Shown: piece after piece, positions 12,048 through 23,765 of the stretch
Numbering within the stretch: position 1 is the first letter of the stretch
Layout of the letters: each line of letters begins with the position of its first letter
Origin: Malachius bipustulatus
Taxonomy: Eukaryota; Arthropoda; Insecta; Coleoptera; Melyridae
Direction: 5' to 3'
Assembly (NCBI GenBank): GCA_910589415.1
Contig: OU342632.1
Coordinates: 45,993,341 to 46,057,340 of the forward strand
Length of the DNA: 64,000 bases
Notes under the pieces: generated by a model
The model's database searches: none
The model's input: only the letters and a program-made list of their open reading frames with translations
Told to the model about the DNA's origin: nothing
Position numbers and translations under genes: made by a program

Positions 12048-12625
12048 AGTACAATAATTAATCTAACAAAGAGGCTAGTTTTATAATTTTTTTGAAGCAA
12101 TAACACTTAAAGGGTTTATAATAATATTATGTACGTTAGATATGATTTTATAATATATGCATTTAAAACATTATTGCAGTTATTTTTTCAAATAATTTAT
12201 TGTTTCTATACCTATCTATATCTACAGGGTGTTCCAGACATCAAAAAACAGTCATGATTGTTCTACTACCTTATAGCCACCGTTATGTTTCTTCAAGACG
12301 TATGATATAAAGGTGATAGCAAAGAAGTAAAAAAGATCCTTCTACTTCTTTGAAGCTCTTTTAGAGGGCTTGAAGCTCTTTTCCAGAACAGCCAGTCCAG
12401 AATTTCAAATCCTTTACAAAATGGCTTGTAACTTTCGCTGCAATTCCTTTTCAAGTGAATTGGGAATTCCAAAGCCTTTTATGCTTTAAAACGAAATTGT
12501 GGCTTTGGGCTTTTAACTCCTTCTTAACAGGGCGTGGGACTTTTGGCTTCAAGCTCTTTTGTAGAGAGTTTTGCCCAACTCTGATAGGAATTTATCAACT
12601 GCCCCATGAAGCTAAGACTGTTAAT

Positions 12626-12656
<31 letters not shown>

Positions 12657-14320
12657 GCAAAAGATATTCTCGGAGATTAGAAAAATTTTCTTAACTCTAG
12701 TTAGGTACATGGTCTTGTTTTTTGCAACGCGAGAAGTGATGAATAATATCGTTATTTACTCTTTTATTTTACATAACAAATCCATTATTAGTCAAATTTA
12801 TTTAAGCGTATTGCAATTGGACTGTTGAATAATAAAGACAGTTAGATTGAATAATACATTATTCAATCGTTGTGTCAATTTATAAACGTCACTGTAATGG
12901 TTCTGTTGTACATATGTACATAGGTACTTATGTCAATTTCAAACTATCGCCTATACTTTCTGCGTTCAGATTGAGTGATTCAAGAGTCCATAGAAACGTC
13001 CATTTTAATTCTACTCAAATGCTTGTGAAAAATAACCAAACCGTTGATATTTGGTAGGTAACTGTTTTGTTTTTAAATTACTGCCAGAAGCAGTTCTAGC
13101 AATCATGATACTATAACGTGTATAAGAAACCTATTTCCTTCGCAATTAATAATTGCATTTCTATTGGAATTTTTGCTTCATTTAAAGTAAAAGTGAATTC
13201 ACCGTCGATATACGAATATAGTCGTAGATAAAGTATAGTGTTTCACTCGAGCATAATATGACTAGTTACCATTAAAATTTAATTTTTAATAATTGAGTAA
13301 GGAATAACACCCTTGAGTTTGGCCGCATACTTAATTAATAACATCCGTTATAAAGCAAGTTTTGTCTGATCCAGGATAATGCTTTGGAAAGAAGCAGACA
13401 ACTAGATCGATACGTTTACTCGCATCTGCACTAATCTAGTCTAATTAGTGCTTACAAAATTGCATATACTTTTATTTACATTTATTTTTCTCCCGCATTA
13501 GGATTTTTTTTACATCTAATGAACGCTTGGGAATTAATTTACGGAAAAATACGAAAACTAGACTAGCTTAGCTTTAATATAAGCTTCTAGTTCTAGACAT
13601 GTTTACTCGAAACTATTACATTTTCCTTAAACTAACCCTACCCCCGTCTCTCACAAACGAGTTGGTATTTTTTAATACATTTTGCATATACCAGATCCCA
13701 GGTAAACTTCTTTGAGAAATTTCACAATTAGTTCTTGTATAACTAATATAAAATTTCTAATTGAATTTTAATGAGCAGTAATTCAGCGCTCCATATTCAT
13801 GATGCACATGACATTTTACCCTTTATTAAAAATAGTAGTAGAAGTATTATGTTCCGGGAGAATTTTTATTATTTGGTATGCATGAAAAATGAGCCGAATT
13901 TGGTCTATTCCTTTGACTATTGTCTATTCCATTACCAGATAAATTAGCTTGATCAATTCAGTCGCCTGCACCCAGGATTCACAGGATAATTATTATTAAT
14001 GAGATCACAATAATTATTATATTTTGCGTCCATGGAAATCGGGTGGGATGTGATATATTTCCGCTATATGTATATCTACTTGATCCATAAATTGCTTGTT
14101 CAGGAATTATTACAAAACGATTCATTGGTATCTCTATGCACGATTGTCGTTATTATTATAGCACCTCGATTATCGTTAACAAGTATTGTTTTTCTTAATT
14201 TATTTTTTTTAATAAATAATATTGAGTAAGTACCTATTTTTCAGTTACTTTTATTTTATTTAATGTTTTATAAAAAATACGTAAAATATACGTAAAAATA
14301 CGTAAAAAAAATATGTAAAT
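12048..14320. other. 3' flank of lysozyme copy 1 and intergenic DNA
   Basis: The 3' flank to about 12290 is shared with copies 2 and 3, including a MITE end (TACAGGGTGTTCC) at 12226. A partial copy of the pre-gene segment 8315-8427 sits at 12371-12462. A (TTTA)n microsatellite lies at 12622-12656. From 12700 to 14320 no gene or repeat is recognised. ORFs at 12455, 12872 and 14032 lack any domain signature. Confidence 0.5.
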
Positions 14321-16629
14321 ATGTTAGATGTTCTTGGATTGGTCCAGCTAATACAGGAACCTACACGCGGACAAGCGCTGCTAGATCATGTTCTAATAAA
14401 CGAGAATGATATGCTTGTTGACATATCGGGTGTTATAAGTAGTGAGATTTCTGATCACGATATTACGTTTTTGGTTCTGAACAATTCGAGGCCGGGAACA
14501 GAGAATAGGTTTGTGATTATCAGAGATTTTAGGAATTTCTCAACGGATAATTTTCTCAGAGACCTCCAAGCATCTAAGCTTGATGATATTTTTTATACGG
14601 AGGGTGTGGATGATAAAATAGAAATTCTCAATGTTACGTTAAATAATCTGTTTGATTTTCATGCTCCTTTTAGGCGAACTAAGATTACAGAGAGGCCAGC
14701 TCCGTGGTTAACTGACAACGTCAGACTTTTGATGTCACTAAGAGACAAAGCTAAAAAGAAGTACAAGAAGACCGGTAGTATTGCGGCCTTAGATTATTAT
14801 AGGCAGTTACGTAATTTTACAACTCTATGTAAGAAACGAAAAAAAAGCTTACCTTTTGCACAGGCTCCAATCAAGACAAACGAAAGTTATATACAAAGAA
14901 CTGAAATGTCTAGGAATTATTAGGAAAAAAACATTGACAGTCCCTCATAACCTGCATGACGTCGAATCAATTAATAATCATTTCGCCACTAGTATACATG
15001 ACTCATGAGCTAAGTAATGAGGATGCTATAAAGTTTTATCTAGATAACAAATACAACAATTGTGGCAACACGCCCTTTAGCTTCTCACTTATTAACACTA
15101 AGGCACTACAGGGAATTCTGAATAATATCAGTACTAGATCATCGGGACATGATGGCATTAATATAAATATGATCAGACTGTGTGGCGATCATATTTTAAA
15201 ATACCTCACTAATATCGTTAACTCATGCTTGCTGGACCATCATTTTCCCTTAGTATGGAAGAAGGCCCATGTGGTGCCTGTGCCCAAGGTTAGCGATCCT
15301 GTGGCGCTGGTTCACCTCAGACCTATTAGTATATTGCCGGTACTTTCAAAGGTCCTTGAAAGGGTGCTTTGTGATCAGTTATCTGATTATCTCGATAAAA
15401 ATAATTTGTTGCCTAGATGTCAATCAGGTTTTCGTGCTAATCATAGTAGCGTGACAACATTACTGGGGGTAACAGATGATATTCTCAGAGCAACTGATGA
15501 AGGCAAATTAACCATTCTAGTTCTGCTTGACTACACAAGGGCTTTCGATACTGTTTCTCATAGTGTGCTGTCATCTATGTATCGGTATTTGGGACTGAGT
15601 GACTCTGCCAGTAGGATGCTTGAGAGTTATAATGAAAATAGAACACAGAGAGTACGACTTGGCTCTGAACTGTCCGAACCAGTAAGATTATCCAGGGGTG
15701 TACCCCAAGGCTCGATAGTTGCCCCACTACTTTTTACCATTTACACTTCCAATTTTTTTTCATGTATGACATATTGCAACATGCATATGTATGCGGATGA
15801 CACTCAGCTCTACTTGTCATTTCATCCTTCGGAGATTGACGAGGCTATGCTTAAGATTAACTATGATCTTGACTCTATATACAACACGTCGAAGCAACAC
15901 AACCTTAAATTAAATCCTAGCAAATCAACTGTTCTTTTGTTCGGTAACAAAGCTGCCTGTGACGGAATACAAGATCGAATTACACTCCACATTGGAGGGG
16001 CAAAATTGTCCATCGTGGAATCGGCAAAAAATTTGGTCCTTCTTCTTGACAACACATTCCGTTTTAAGGGGCATGTTGACGCTTGCTTGAAACGTGCCTA
16101 TGGTGCTCTGAGAATGCTGTATCCTCACCGATCATGCCTGCCGGTTGCTGCTAAGTTAAATCTATGTAATTCACTGGTTTTGTCGCAGTTCACATATTGT
16201 TCTCAGGTATACTCTCCCTGTCTGGATGAAATTACAATGACCAAGATACAAAGGGTCCAAAATGCATGTTTGCGCTTTACATACGGGATAAGGAAGTTTC
16301 AACACATTTCCCATAAGTTGAAGGAGGCTGGTTGGCTTTCAATGAGAAATAGATTCAAATACTATCAAATCTGCCTGTATTACAAAATTATAGTGACTCA
16401 CTTGCCTGGCTACTTGTACGATAGGCTCACATATAGAACCGACGTTCATAACCTGAATATACGCAAAAAAGACGCCTTGTCCTTGCCTAAATATAGGTTA
16501 TCCCTTTTTCAAAGATCATACACTTATAATATATTCAGGGTTTATAATGATCTGTTGACACATCTGAGGCATCTGAGTCCTTGCACATTCAGGGGGAGGG
16601 TGTACGATATGTATTTTTCAAAACAGTGA
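14321..16629 (+). pseudogene. LINE endonuclease-reverse transcriptase, frameshifted
   Basis: Two overlapping-function reading frames form one broken polyprotein. The first (14321-14923) is the end of the endonuclease domain and includes the SDHD catalytic motif. The second (14956-16629, 557 codons) is the RT, with LRPIS near residue 120, a catalytic LDYTRAFD near residue 190 and YADDTQLY near residue 279, followed by the C-terminal region typical of CR1-type elements. The frames differ, so at least one frameshift lies at about 14840-14950. With the missing 5' part, the copy cannot retrotranspose by itself. The RT frame itself is otherwise open, so decay is limited. Confidence 0.85.
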
Positions 16630-17003
16630 TTGGCGCATCTGTGGATATCTGCTCTCTAAAACTGTACTTACTTCTCTTAAATAGTAATACCTGGAATCTG
16701 CCTCTGCCGTGTATCAGAAACGCACTAAAATTGTAAAAGTCTGGTCTTGTTCTTGATATCTCGGACTTTGGCCTTTCCTGAATGAACTTTGTATAGTGAT
16801 AGCAAATTATACTTATCTTGTTGCTTGTATATAGATATTAGAATTTATAGAGAAACTATATAAGGGGTTAAGTGGTAGATCAGTGGGAAGTTCTTACTTC
16901 CTGGACTGAACTTCGCCCCGAGATATATCGTCTGTTATGGTTATTAGAGTCTTTTTTGTAATTATTTACGGATTGATTGTTGATATGTAACGATGATAAA
17001 TAA

Positions 17004-17005
17004 AG

Positions 17006-17037
<32 letters not shown>
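17004..17037 (+). repeat. (ATT)n microsatellite, LINE 3' tail
   Basis: About ten ATT units directly after the LINE 3' UTR motif 'gataaataaag'. Probably the element's own tail. Confidence 0.8.
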
Positions 17038-17038
<1 letters not shown>

Positions 17039-17095
17039 CACATGCACTGTAGGGGAATTCCCTGTGACACTCTGGGGGCGGTGCATGAGCGGATA

Positions 17096-17771
17096 TACCG
17101 TGTGTCCCCGGATCGACTTTAAAAGAGGAAAAACTTTTTTGTTTTTGATTTCTCAGAAAATTTCACTCTTCATGATCTGGCCTGCTTGATTTCAAATCCC
17201 CAAAACAAATGTTACTTTTTAGGTAACTCGAGCGGTTCTTGAGATAATATAATTTTTCTTTAATAATTGGAAATTTTTTCATATGTAATTTAATTTTTTC
17301 TGAAGAAATTCAAATAATCGTAACATGAAATGAAATTCTCAAAAAGGACAACTATTAATTTTCTATTCGAATAATGCTCCTCCTTTTTCTGCACAGATTT
17401 CAATGCGAGCTTTCCCAGTTCCGTATAACATTGAATTAGATAAATTCTTTGTTGTAAAGTCAACATTATAGCATACAGTAGATTAATTTGCAGTTCAATT
17501 GATTTGTTAGATTTGACAACTGCTGTCAGTGTTGTTTTCAATGAAATCATCATACCAAGCTTACGTCTAAAAATTACGAAAAAAAATTTAAGTGCAATAA
17601 TTATTGAAGAAAAATTATATTATCTCAAGAACCGTTCGAGTTACCTAAAAAGTAACTTTTGTTTTGGGGATTTGAAATCAAGCAGGCCAGATCATGAAGA
17701 GTGAAATTTTCTGAGAAATCAAAAACAAAAAAGTTTTTCCTCTTTTAAAGTCGATCCGGGGACACACGGTA
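17096..17771. mobile_element. Foldback element, TACCGTGTGTCCCC type
   Basis: Left end TACCGTGTGTCCCCGGATCG and right end CGATCCGGGGACACACGGTA are exact inverted repeats. The arms pair over about 170 bp (17096-17268 with 17599-17771). The loop of about 330 bp has only short ORFs. Confidence 0.85.
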
Positions 17772-18066
17772 CAGGTGTATCATAAATATGCCGACATACT
17801 TTTATGCGCAGTAGGGGGCGTCAAAACAAACATTTTTTCTCATAAATATTTGTTCAAAAACGCTTCATTTTCGAGATACAAGGTGTTAGAGTTTTTTTTT
17901 ATCATCACCAATATTATTGCAAGAAATGTACGTCACTGCCTTTTTTTAATTTTTTTTTTAAATTGACCAGTTTTTTTATCTCTTAAATTGTTTTCCATTG
18001 TTAATGAGAAAAAAATGTTTGTTTGTCTGCGCATAAATGTTTGTCGGCATATTTGTGATACACCGT
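17772..18066. mobile_element. MITE abutting the preceding foldback
   Basis: The left arm (caggtgtatcataaatatg...) is inverted at the right (...catatttgtgatacaccgtg). Matching blocks 'tatgcgcag' and 'ctgcgcata' lie further in. It directly joins the right end of the 17096-17771 foldback, so one may have inserted next to or into the other. Confidence 0.65.
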
Positions 18067-20665
18067 GAATTGATTTACGTTGAATGTGAATGGTTATAGG
18101 TTGTATTGTATTCCTTAGGAAACACAGCCCTTGGAATGCTATTCCAAAATGATCTATACATGAAAGAAGTCCGAAATAAGGTGATACTTACGAGGAGTAA
18201 TAAGTTGAACCTGATATGGATGAACTGCCTTGTTTTAGGGATCAAACTGGTAACGTCTTTTGAGCACTCTAACTATATTAAAACCCATGAAATAACCCAT
18301 AAAAATATCTGTAAAAAAGACCCAGGTCAGCTACTTCGGATTTGAGTCTTGCATAAGAGGAAAATCTTTTGAGGTGTATAAAAGTTCTTTGCCCGGAAAA
18401 GTGTTTCAAGTTTATGAGAAGCATTCTTCTTGCACCCAGGCTCATGCCAAGAGATCGAAGAGAATTATCACTATCTGTCTCTCTTTTCAATTGGTCTAAT
18501 GATGGCCTAAGTATATCGAAACACACAAAGAGAGAAAATAAAGTCTCAAATACAGCGAAGTTAGATTTTTCTTCCACTGATTTATATTAACTCTTCGTAA
18601 TGGGTCGCTGAGAGGTCTTAACAAAAAGTGAGTTAAGTAAAGTGTTATCTAAATCTGATGGAAATCACATGTGACCAGCAGATTTTCCGATCAATTCAAC
18701 AGCAGAGTATACTTCTTTATATAATTAATTTACCAGAGATTTACCCGTTTGGAGATAATATAAAAAATGGGTGATGGTCTATGAGTGCGAGTGGTCATTT
18801 TGGAAAATAGACCCAATTTTTATTCTCATAAAAATGCACCAGATACGCATGTGAAGTGTCGTTTTATATGTTTTTAGGGTACCGAACACGGGTATTAATG
18901 CTTAAAAGTCCTTACTGATTAATATTTTGCAAGGGAATCACAAATTTACATCCTTTTTTTTCCTAGCAAATAAAATTTAGACATGACTTCTTATACAGGC
19001 TAGAAACTTACAAGTGAGTCATTGGGATTAAACAAAAAGTCAGTTTTATGCAAATAAAATCTCCAGGCCTATCTTGAGAATAAAATGTTATTTCAATAAC
19101 TTCTGTCAATGGCTAGTTAAAAGTACTTAATTAGCCACTTTTAATGGTTATTATTATTAAAAATGCTTATTGTGACAATCAATAATGGCTATTACACTTA
19201 TGCGATAGTAAATGCAACCAAAGTAAAGTTTCCCGCTGAAAAATACTCTGAAGCTCCTGCACACTTGCGACTTGATTAATTATTTGACACAAGTTCAGAG
19301 TAAAATAGTTAAGTTTTACGTGAGACCTGCTGGCAACAACTATGCAACTTCATAATTTGCATGATCTAATTGATGCACTAGTGGTTGAGAGATTCTCTGT
19401 GGACACCTTCCACAGATGTGTGTAAAGAATAAAAAAAAAGAATTAAAATAAAAACATAAAAAATAAAGAGAAAATAAAGAATTCCAAATTCGTCCATTGT
19501 TTTACGAACTGATAACTTTTTCAAAACTTGTACGAAATATACTTGCATCAACTGCTGCATTGTTACCTATACTTCATGCACTCCCAGGAATTCTGAAGTT
19601 TGTGAGAAATGCTTCGAGGGTCCTTGCCATTGCAGCATGTTTTGTGCGTACTTTGCCCTGTTAGGGATATAAAATTGGGCTTAAATCGATATTAGAGATC
19701 CGAATTTTCAGAAAAAAAACTGAAATTTTTGGGTTTGTAGAAGACTATAAAAAAGATAGACCTCCAATACCTTGTGCGTTTTCCGCCATCTTAATTTTGA
19801 AATATGAGCTAGTTTTTAAAGTTTTCCCAGCTAAAATAATGACATGAGTAAATATTACTTTTTGTATAGCGTGAAAAAACCTACAAAACGATTCGTTCAA
19901 CGATTTCACATTTGCTTAAATAAAATATTATGATTGTTTTAAACAAAAAAGGTAGGGTATTTTTTCTCTCGTAAATCATGTTGTTATTTATTCAAATTTC
20001 ATATCGTTAGGCTCATCGTTTTATAGGAATTTGCACGTTCTACAAAAAACTATTCCTTACTCATATCGCTATTTTTCAAATATAATTTTAAAACTAATTC
20101 AGCCCTCGAAATCAAAATAGTGGGAAAAGCACACGGTCTTGGAGGTTGAAAGCTTCTGATTTTTCATTTTTTATTGTCTGGTAACCACCCCTAAAATTTT
20201 AACTTGGTCCAGAAAATTCAGATAAGTTTTGACCTTAAAAGGTAATTTTACTACACGTAGTAAAGCAAGAAGTACATGATATGTAGCAATTCTTCCAGTA
20301 TGTACTTGATCGTCGTAAATCCAACACCTACACAAATTTACAATTCCTTCATTACGAGGTTCCGGAAGGTAGCCCAATGATCCAACAGAAGAACCAGAAC
20401 TCTCTGATACCTTCTTCACTTCATCACTTTCCTCACCTCTCTATAGAGGCTAAATTGTGATTCTCTAATGGAATTGTCTTAAATTCATTTAATCTATAGG
20501 AAATATGGAGACTAACATAACCATTTATTGCTATTTTTTCTCTTTGAAGCAGTATTAAAATTTGAATTTTTTGAAAGTCAGTTAGTTATCAGTATGGTAG
20601 GAAGGGTTTGTGCATTCCAAACAAATAGGTCCCCAGGGACTCTTTTCGTCATTCCCAAATTACTA
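18067..20665. other. Intergenic, no gene recognised
   Basis: AT-rich sequence with several ORFs of 60-100 codons on both strands (for example 18278-18577 minus and 20171-20419 minus). None shows a domain, a start context or splice signals worth reporting. Confidence 0.45.
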
Positions 20666-20975
20666 AGTGGTTGGACTTTTACTCGAACCTTCCAGACCTT
20701 TTAATCTTTCCATGAGATGAGAACCAGTTCGTGTAGTCTGACCCAAAAATGTTGGGCCTGAGGCCACTGTTTACCTCGAATGCGTCTATATAGTGATACA
20801 AGTCCTCGTTTTCTGCTCTACATTTGGGACAGACTTGGGATGAGTTGTAAACCCCATAAATTGTAAGTGTCTTTTCAGAGTTTTGTGACGGTTGAGCACC
20901 CCGACAAGTACCTAGTAATCTGAGCTCCTTCCGAAGTTCCGATTGAGTTTGATGACTTTTGTCATCAAATTTGGG
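20666..20975 (-). pseudogene. Relic of LINE RNase H / C-terminal region
   Basis: On the minus strand one frame reads VGVLNRHKTLKRHL and another CPKCRAENEDLYHYI followed by a LRPNIFGS stretch. These resemble the end of Jockey/R1-type LINE polyproteins, where a 'TGH..LN.HL..MG' segment precedes a CxxC...EEET..H motif. A frameshift separates the two parts. No RT remains nearby, so this is a small degraded fragment. The family match is from memory of the motif and is moderate. Confidence 0.5.
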
Positions 20976-22595
20976 AGAAATTTCGGATTCACCCTGTAGA
21001 CTTCCATATTATTTTAAGCAGACATTTATAATTGTTTCATATCTCCACGAATACCATAAAAGTAATAGGGTATAACCTCATTCTAGATTACAATAACGCA
21101 GAAAACATAATATCATGTAAAAGTTCTATTGGGTAGTTTTCCCTCGTTTACGAGATAATTCGGGTGTAGATATACTTTCGAGTGTCCATTTGTGTACGTA
21201 TGAGTTATGGAGGTGGTGCTAATTATGGTAACATGTTCGGCTAACATGTGCAGTATACTTTATAGATTAAACGCCAAGAGAGAATGCATTTTGCATAAAA
21301 TGTTTTATTAGCGCTATATTTAGCTGCTGAAAGCGTCGGAAATACAACTGCAAAATGAGGGAAGGCGACAAACCCATTAAATAAGAGGCGTTCCCAAGCA
21401 GAAATAATATGCGGGCTCCGTTCTAGTATACCAGGATGTGCAAATGATCCCTTTGAGCATAATCTCATTTAGGGGATAATTAATTTAGTAAATTCATCAA
21501 GGGTAAGGGTTCACAAACGTTGTCTTACTTCGGTAAATCAATTAATACTGTACTGCATTACAAAAGCGTTTTGCATCGAAATGAACTACAAGAGGAATTT
21601 TATCGGAGTTACCTGCCTGTAGCAAAATAATGTAGGTACGAAAACTCAATCCCTGAAACTCCTGTTCAACTCCTATCAAATCTGAAATGTTTTATCAAGA
21701 TAGAAACTTTCTTATAAAGTCACGGAACTGCTTGGCGACAACCAGTGAGCATGGACTAGTCGTCCTGAAATCTCCAATAAAATCTGAAACGCTGGAAAAC
21801 TTTAAATTTTAATCTCGCAGTTCTATTTATGTATTACAACTTTCTTTTATGTTTCCATGCGAATGATCTTGAAAGAGCAAATCAGGTACAATGATTGCGT
21901 TGAATTTGGTTCAATCTACTTTATCTCTGATTTTACACAGAGTCGGGTTAAACGTCCACTTCCATAATTAGAAAGACTTACCAGCACCAGCTGTTTTAAA
22001 TGCAACCTACTCATGATGAAAAAAAAAAAAATCCGCCAAGAAAACAAGAAATCAGACGGTAGCTATGGGAAACACAGATGGAAACGAATGTGATCGAGGC
22101 TGGGATAAATATCCATCCACTGTCGACTGTCTATATAGACTAGAACTTGAAATCTGAAGCCGTGAATCTTCGACACTCGCTGAAGGTTCGCATCACTCCT
22201 ATTCCATTCCTAACAATATCGCATACCAGGCCTTGCCACTGCCCGTGTTCTCATGTAAATCTTGTCACTCTTGCTCATTGATTGGATCTCTAAAAGTATT
22301 CTTAAGGCCTGTCCACGCTTATCCGATCCTTACAAATATTATGCAACTTCTGCATAATTTTTATTTGGTCTCAGAGCCAGAGAATTTAAAAATTTATGAT
22401 CATCTTTAGGATCTCTAAAACTTGCGGCCTTATTTGGATTTTTTTGCTATAAATTGGTTCTTCAATATCACTAACGTAGGTGAGATATAAAAATGTTATT
22501 AAGCCATCGGACCTCTCTAATTAATTGAAAGTGTTCTCGAAGTGATCTTGCTCAGCGAGGTTGTTTTTATTGGAGTGTCCTAGTCCTGAGTGTCC
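20976..22595. other. Intergenic, no gene recognised
   Basis: No supported exon, RNA gene or array was found. Poly(A) runs occur at about 22020. Confidence 0.45.
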
Positions 22596-23765
22596 TTTAT
22601 TTCCAAAAAGTTACATCCAATTGAACATAGCACTGAATTTTTTGGGAAAAAGTACACATTTCTGGAACAATTTCTTAAGCTCGAACTCCTTTTTTTGTGA
22701 AAAATTTACATTCAGATGAACATGGCAATGCGTTTCTGGCAAAAAATTATGAAACCATTTCTCAACCTTAAACTCCTTTCTGCCTACAAATTTATATTCA
22801 CATAATAGCAATACGTTTTCTGGAAAAAGCAGAAATTTCTGGAACCATTTCTTGAACTCACTTTTTTTTCTAAAAATTTACATTCAGATAAGCATAGCAA
22901 TGCGTTTTCAGACAAAACAAAAATTTTTTAAACCATTTCTCAACCTCAAACTTCTTTTTTCAAAAAATTTACATTCACATAAACATAGCAATGCGTTTTC
23001 TGGAAAAAGCAGAAATTTCTGGAACCATTTCTTGAACTCATTACTTTTTCATAAAGATTTACATTCAGATAAACATAGCGATGAACTTTCTGGAAAAAGC
23101 AGAAATTCCTGGAACCATTTTTATGCTCAAACTCCTTTTTTCCAAAAATTTGCATTCGGATAAACATAGCCCGGATAAAAATGGCCCTTTCTAGGAAAAG
23201 CAGAAATTCCTGGAAGAATTTCTTAAACTCACTCTCCTATTTTCCAAAAAATATAGGTACTCAAATGAAAACAGCAACGCGTTTTCTGAAGAAATCAGAA
23301 ATTCCTGGAATCGTTTCAATATTAAACCCAAATTCCTTTTTTTCTAAAAATTTACATTCGGTTAAACATAGCAATGCCCTTTCTAGAAAAAGCAGAATTT
23401 TATGTAATCATTTCCTAACCTCAAACTTCTTTTTTTTTCCAAAAATTTACATTCAAATAAGCACAGCAATGCGTTTTCTGGAAATAGCAGAAATTTCTCG
23501 AACCATTTCGTAAACGTAAATTATTTTTTTCAAAAAATTTACATGCGGATAAAAATAGCAATGCGTATTCTGGAAAAAGCAGGAATTTCTGGAACCATTT
23601 CAAAGACACACTCCTTTTTTCCAAAAATTTAAATTCAGTTAAACAGGGAAATTTGTTTTCTGGATAAACCAGAAATTCTGAAACCATTTCTTAAACTCAA
23701 TTTCCAAAGATTCACATTCAGATAACCATAGCAATGCGCTTTCTGGAAAAAGCGCAAACTCTTCA
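22596..23765. repeat. Satellite/minisatellite array, ~85-95-bp unit, about 12-13 copies
   Basis: Successive units each contain a variant of 'aaaatttacattcagataa', 'catagcaatgcgttttctgg' and 'aaaagcagaaatttctgg'. Unit starts are spaced about 87-95 bp (for example near 22700, 22865, 22960, 23050, 23142, 23340, 23436, 23530 and 23617). Copies differ by substitutions and small indels. Because many units are near 93 bp, a multiple of three, they create long repetitive ORFs on both strands that are not genes. Confidence 0.85.

Larger units (their letters stand above)
14321..17038 (+). mobile_element. 5'-truncated non-LTR retrotransposon (LINE), CR1/L2-like
   Basis: The remnant carries the C-terminal end of an apurinic-like endonuclease, a reverse transcriptase and a 3' UTR that ends in an (ATT)n tail (about 17004-17036). 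ORF1 and most of the endonuclease are missing, which is the usual 5' truncation. The RT and its C-terminal region look like the CR1/L2 group rather than RTE. The 3' microsatellite tail also fits that group. Clade assignment is inference. It lies in the gap between the first and second lysozyme genes. Confidence 0.8.

Noticed and set aside
20171..20419. 82-codon minus-strand ORF with protein-like composition
   Set aside because: No domain was recognised and no splice or promoter context supports it; a database search could reverse this.
22852..23513. ORFs of 100-110 codons on both strands
   Set aside because: They arise from the ~93-bp satellite units and are equally open on the opposite strand.
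22596..23765. Possible CRISPR-like array
   Set aside because: Repeats are long, divergent and contiguous without spacers, and the genome is eukaryotic.
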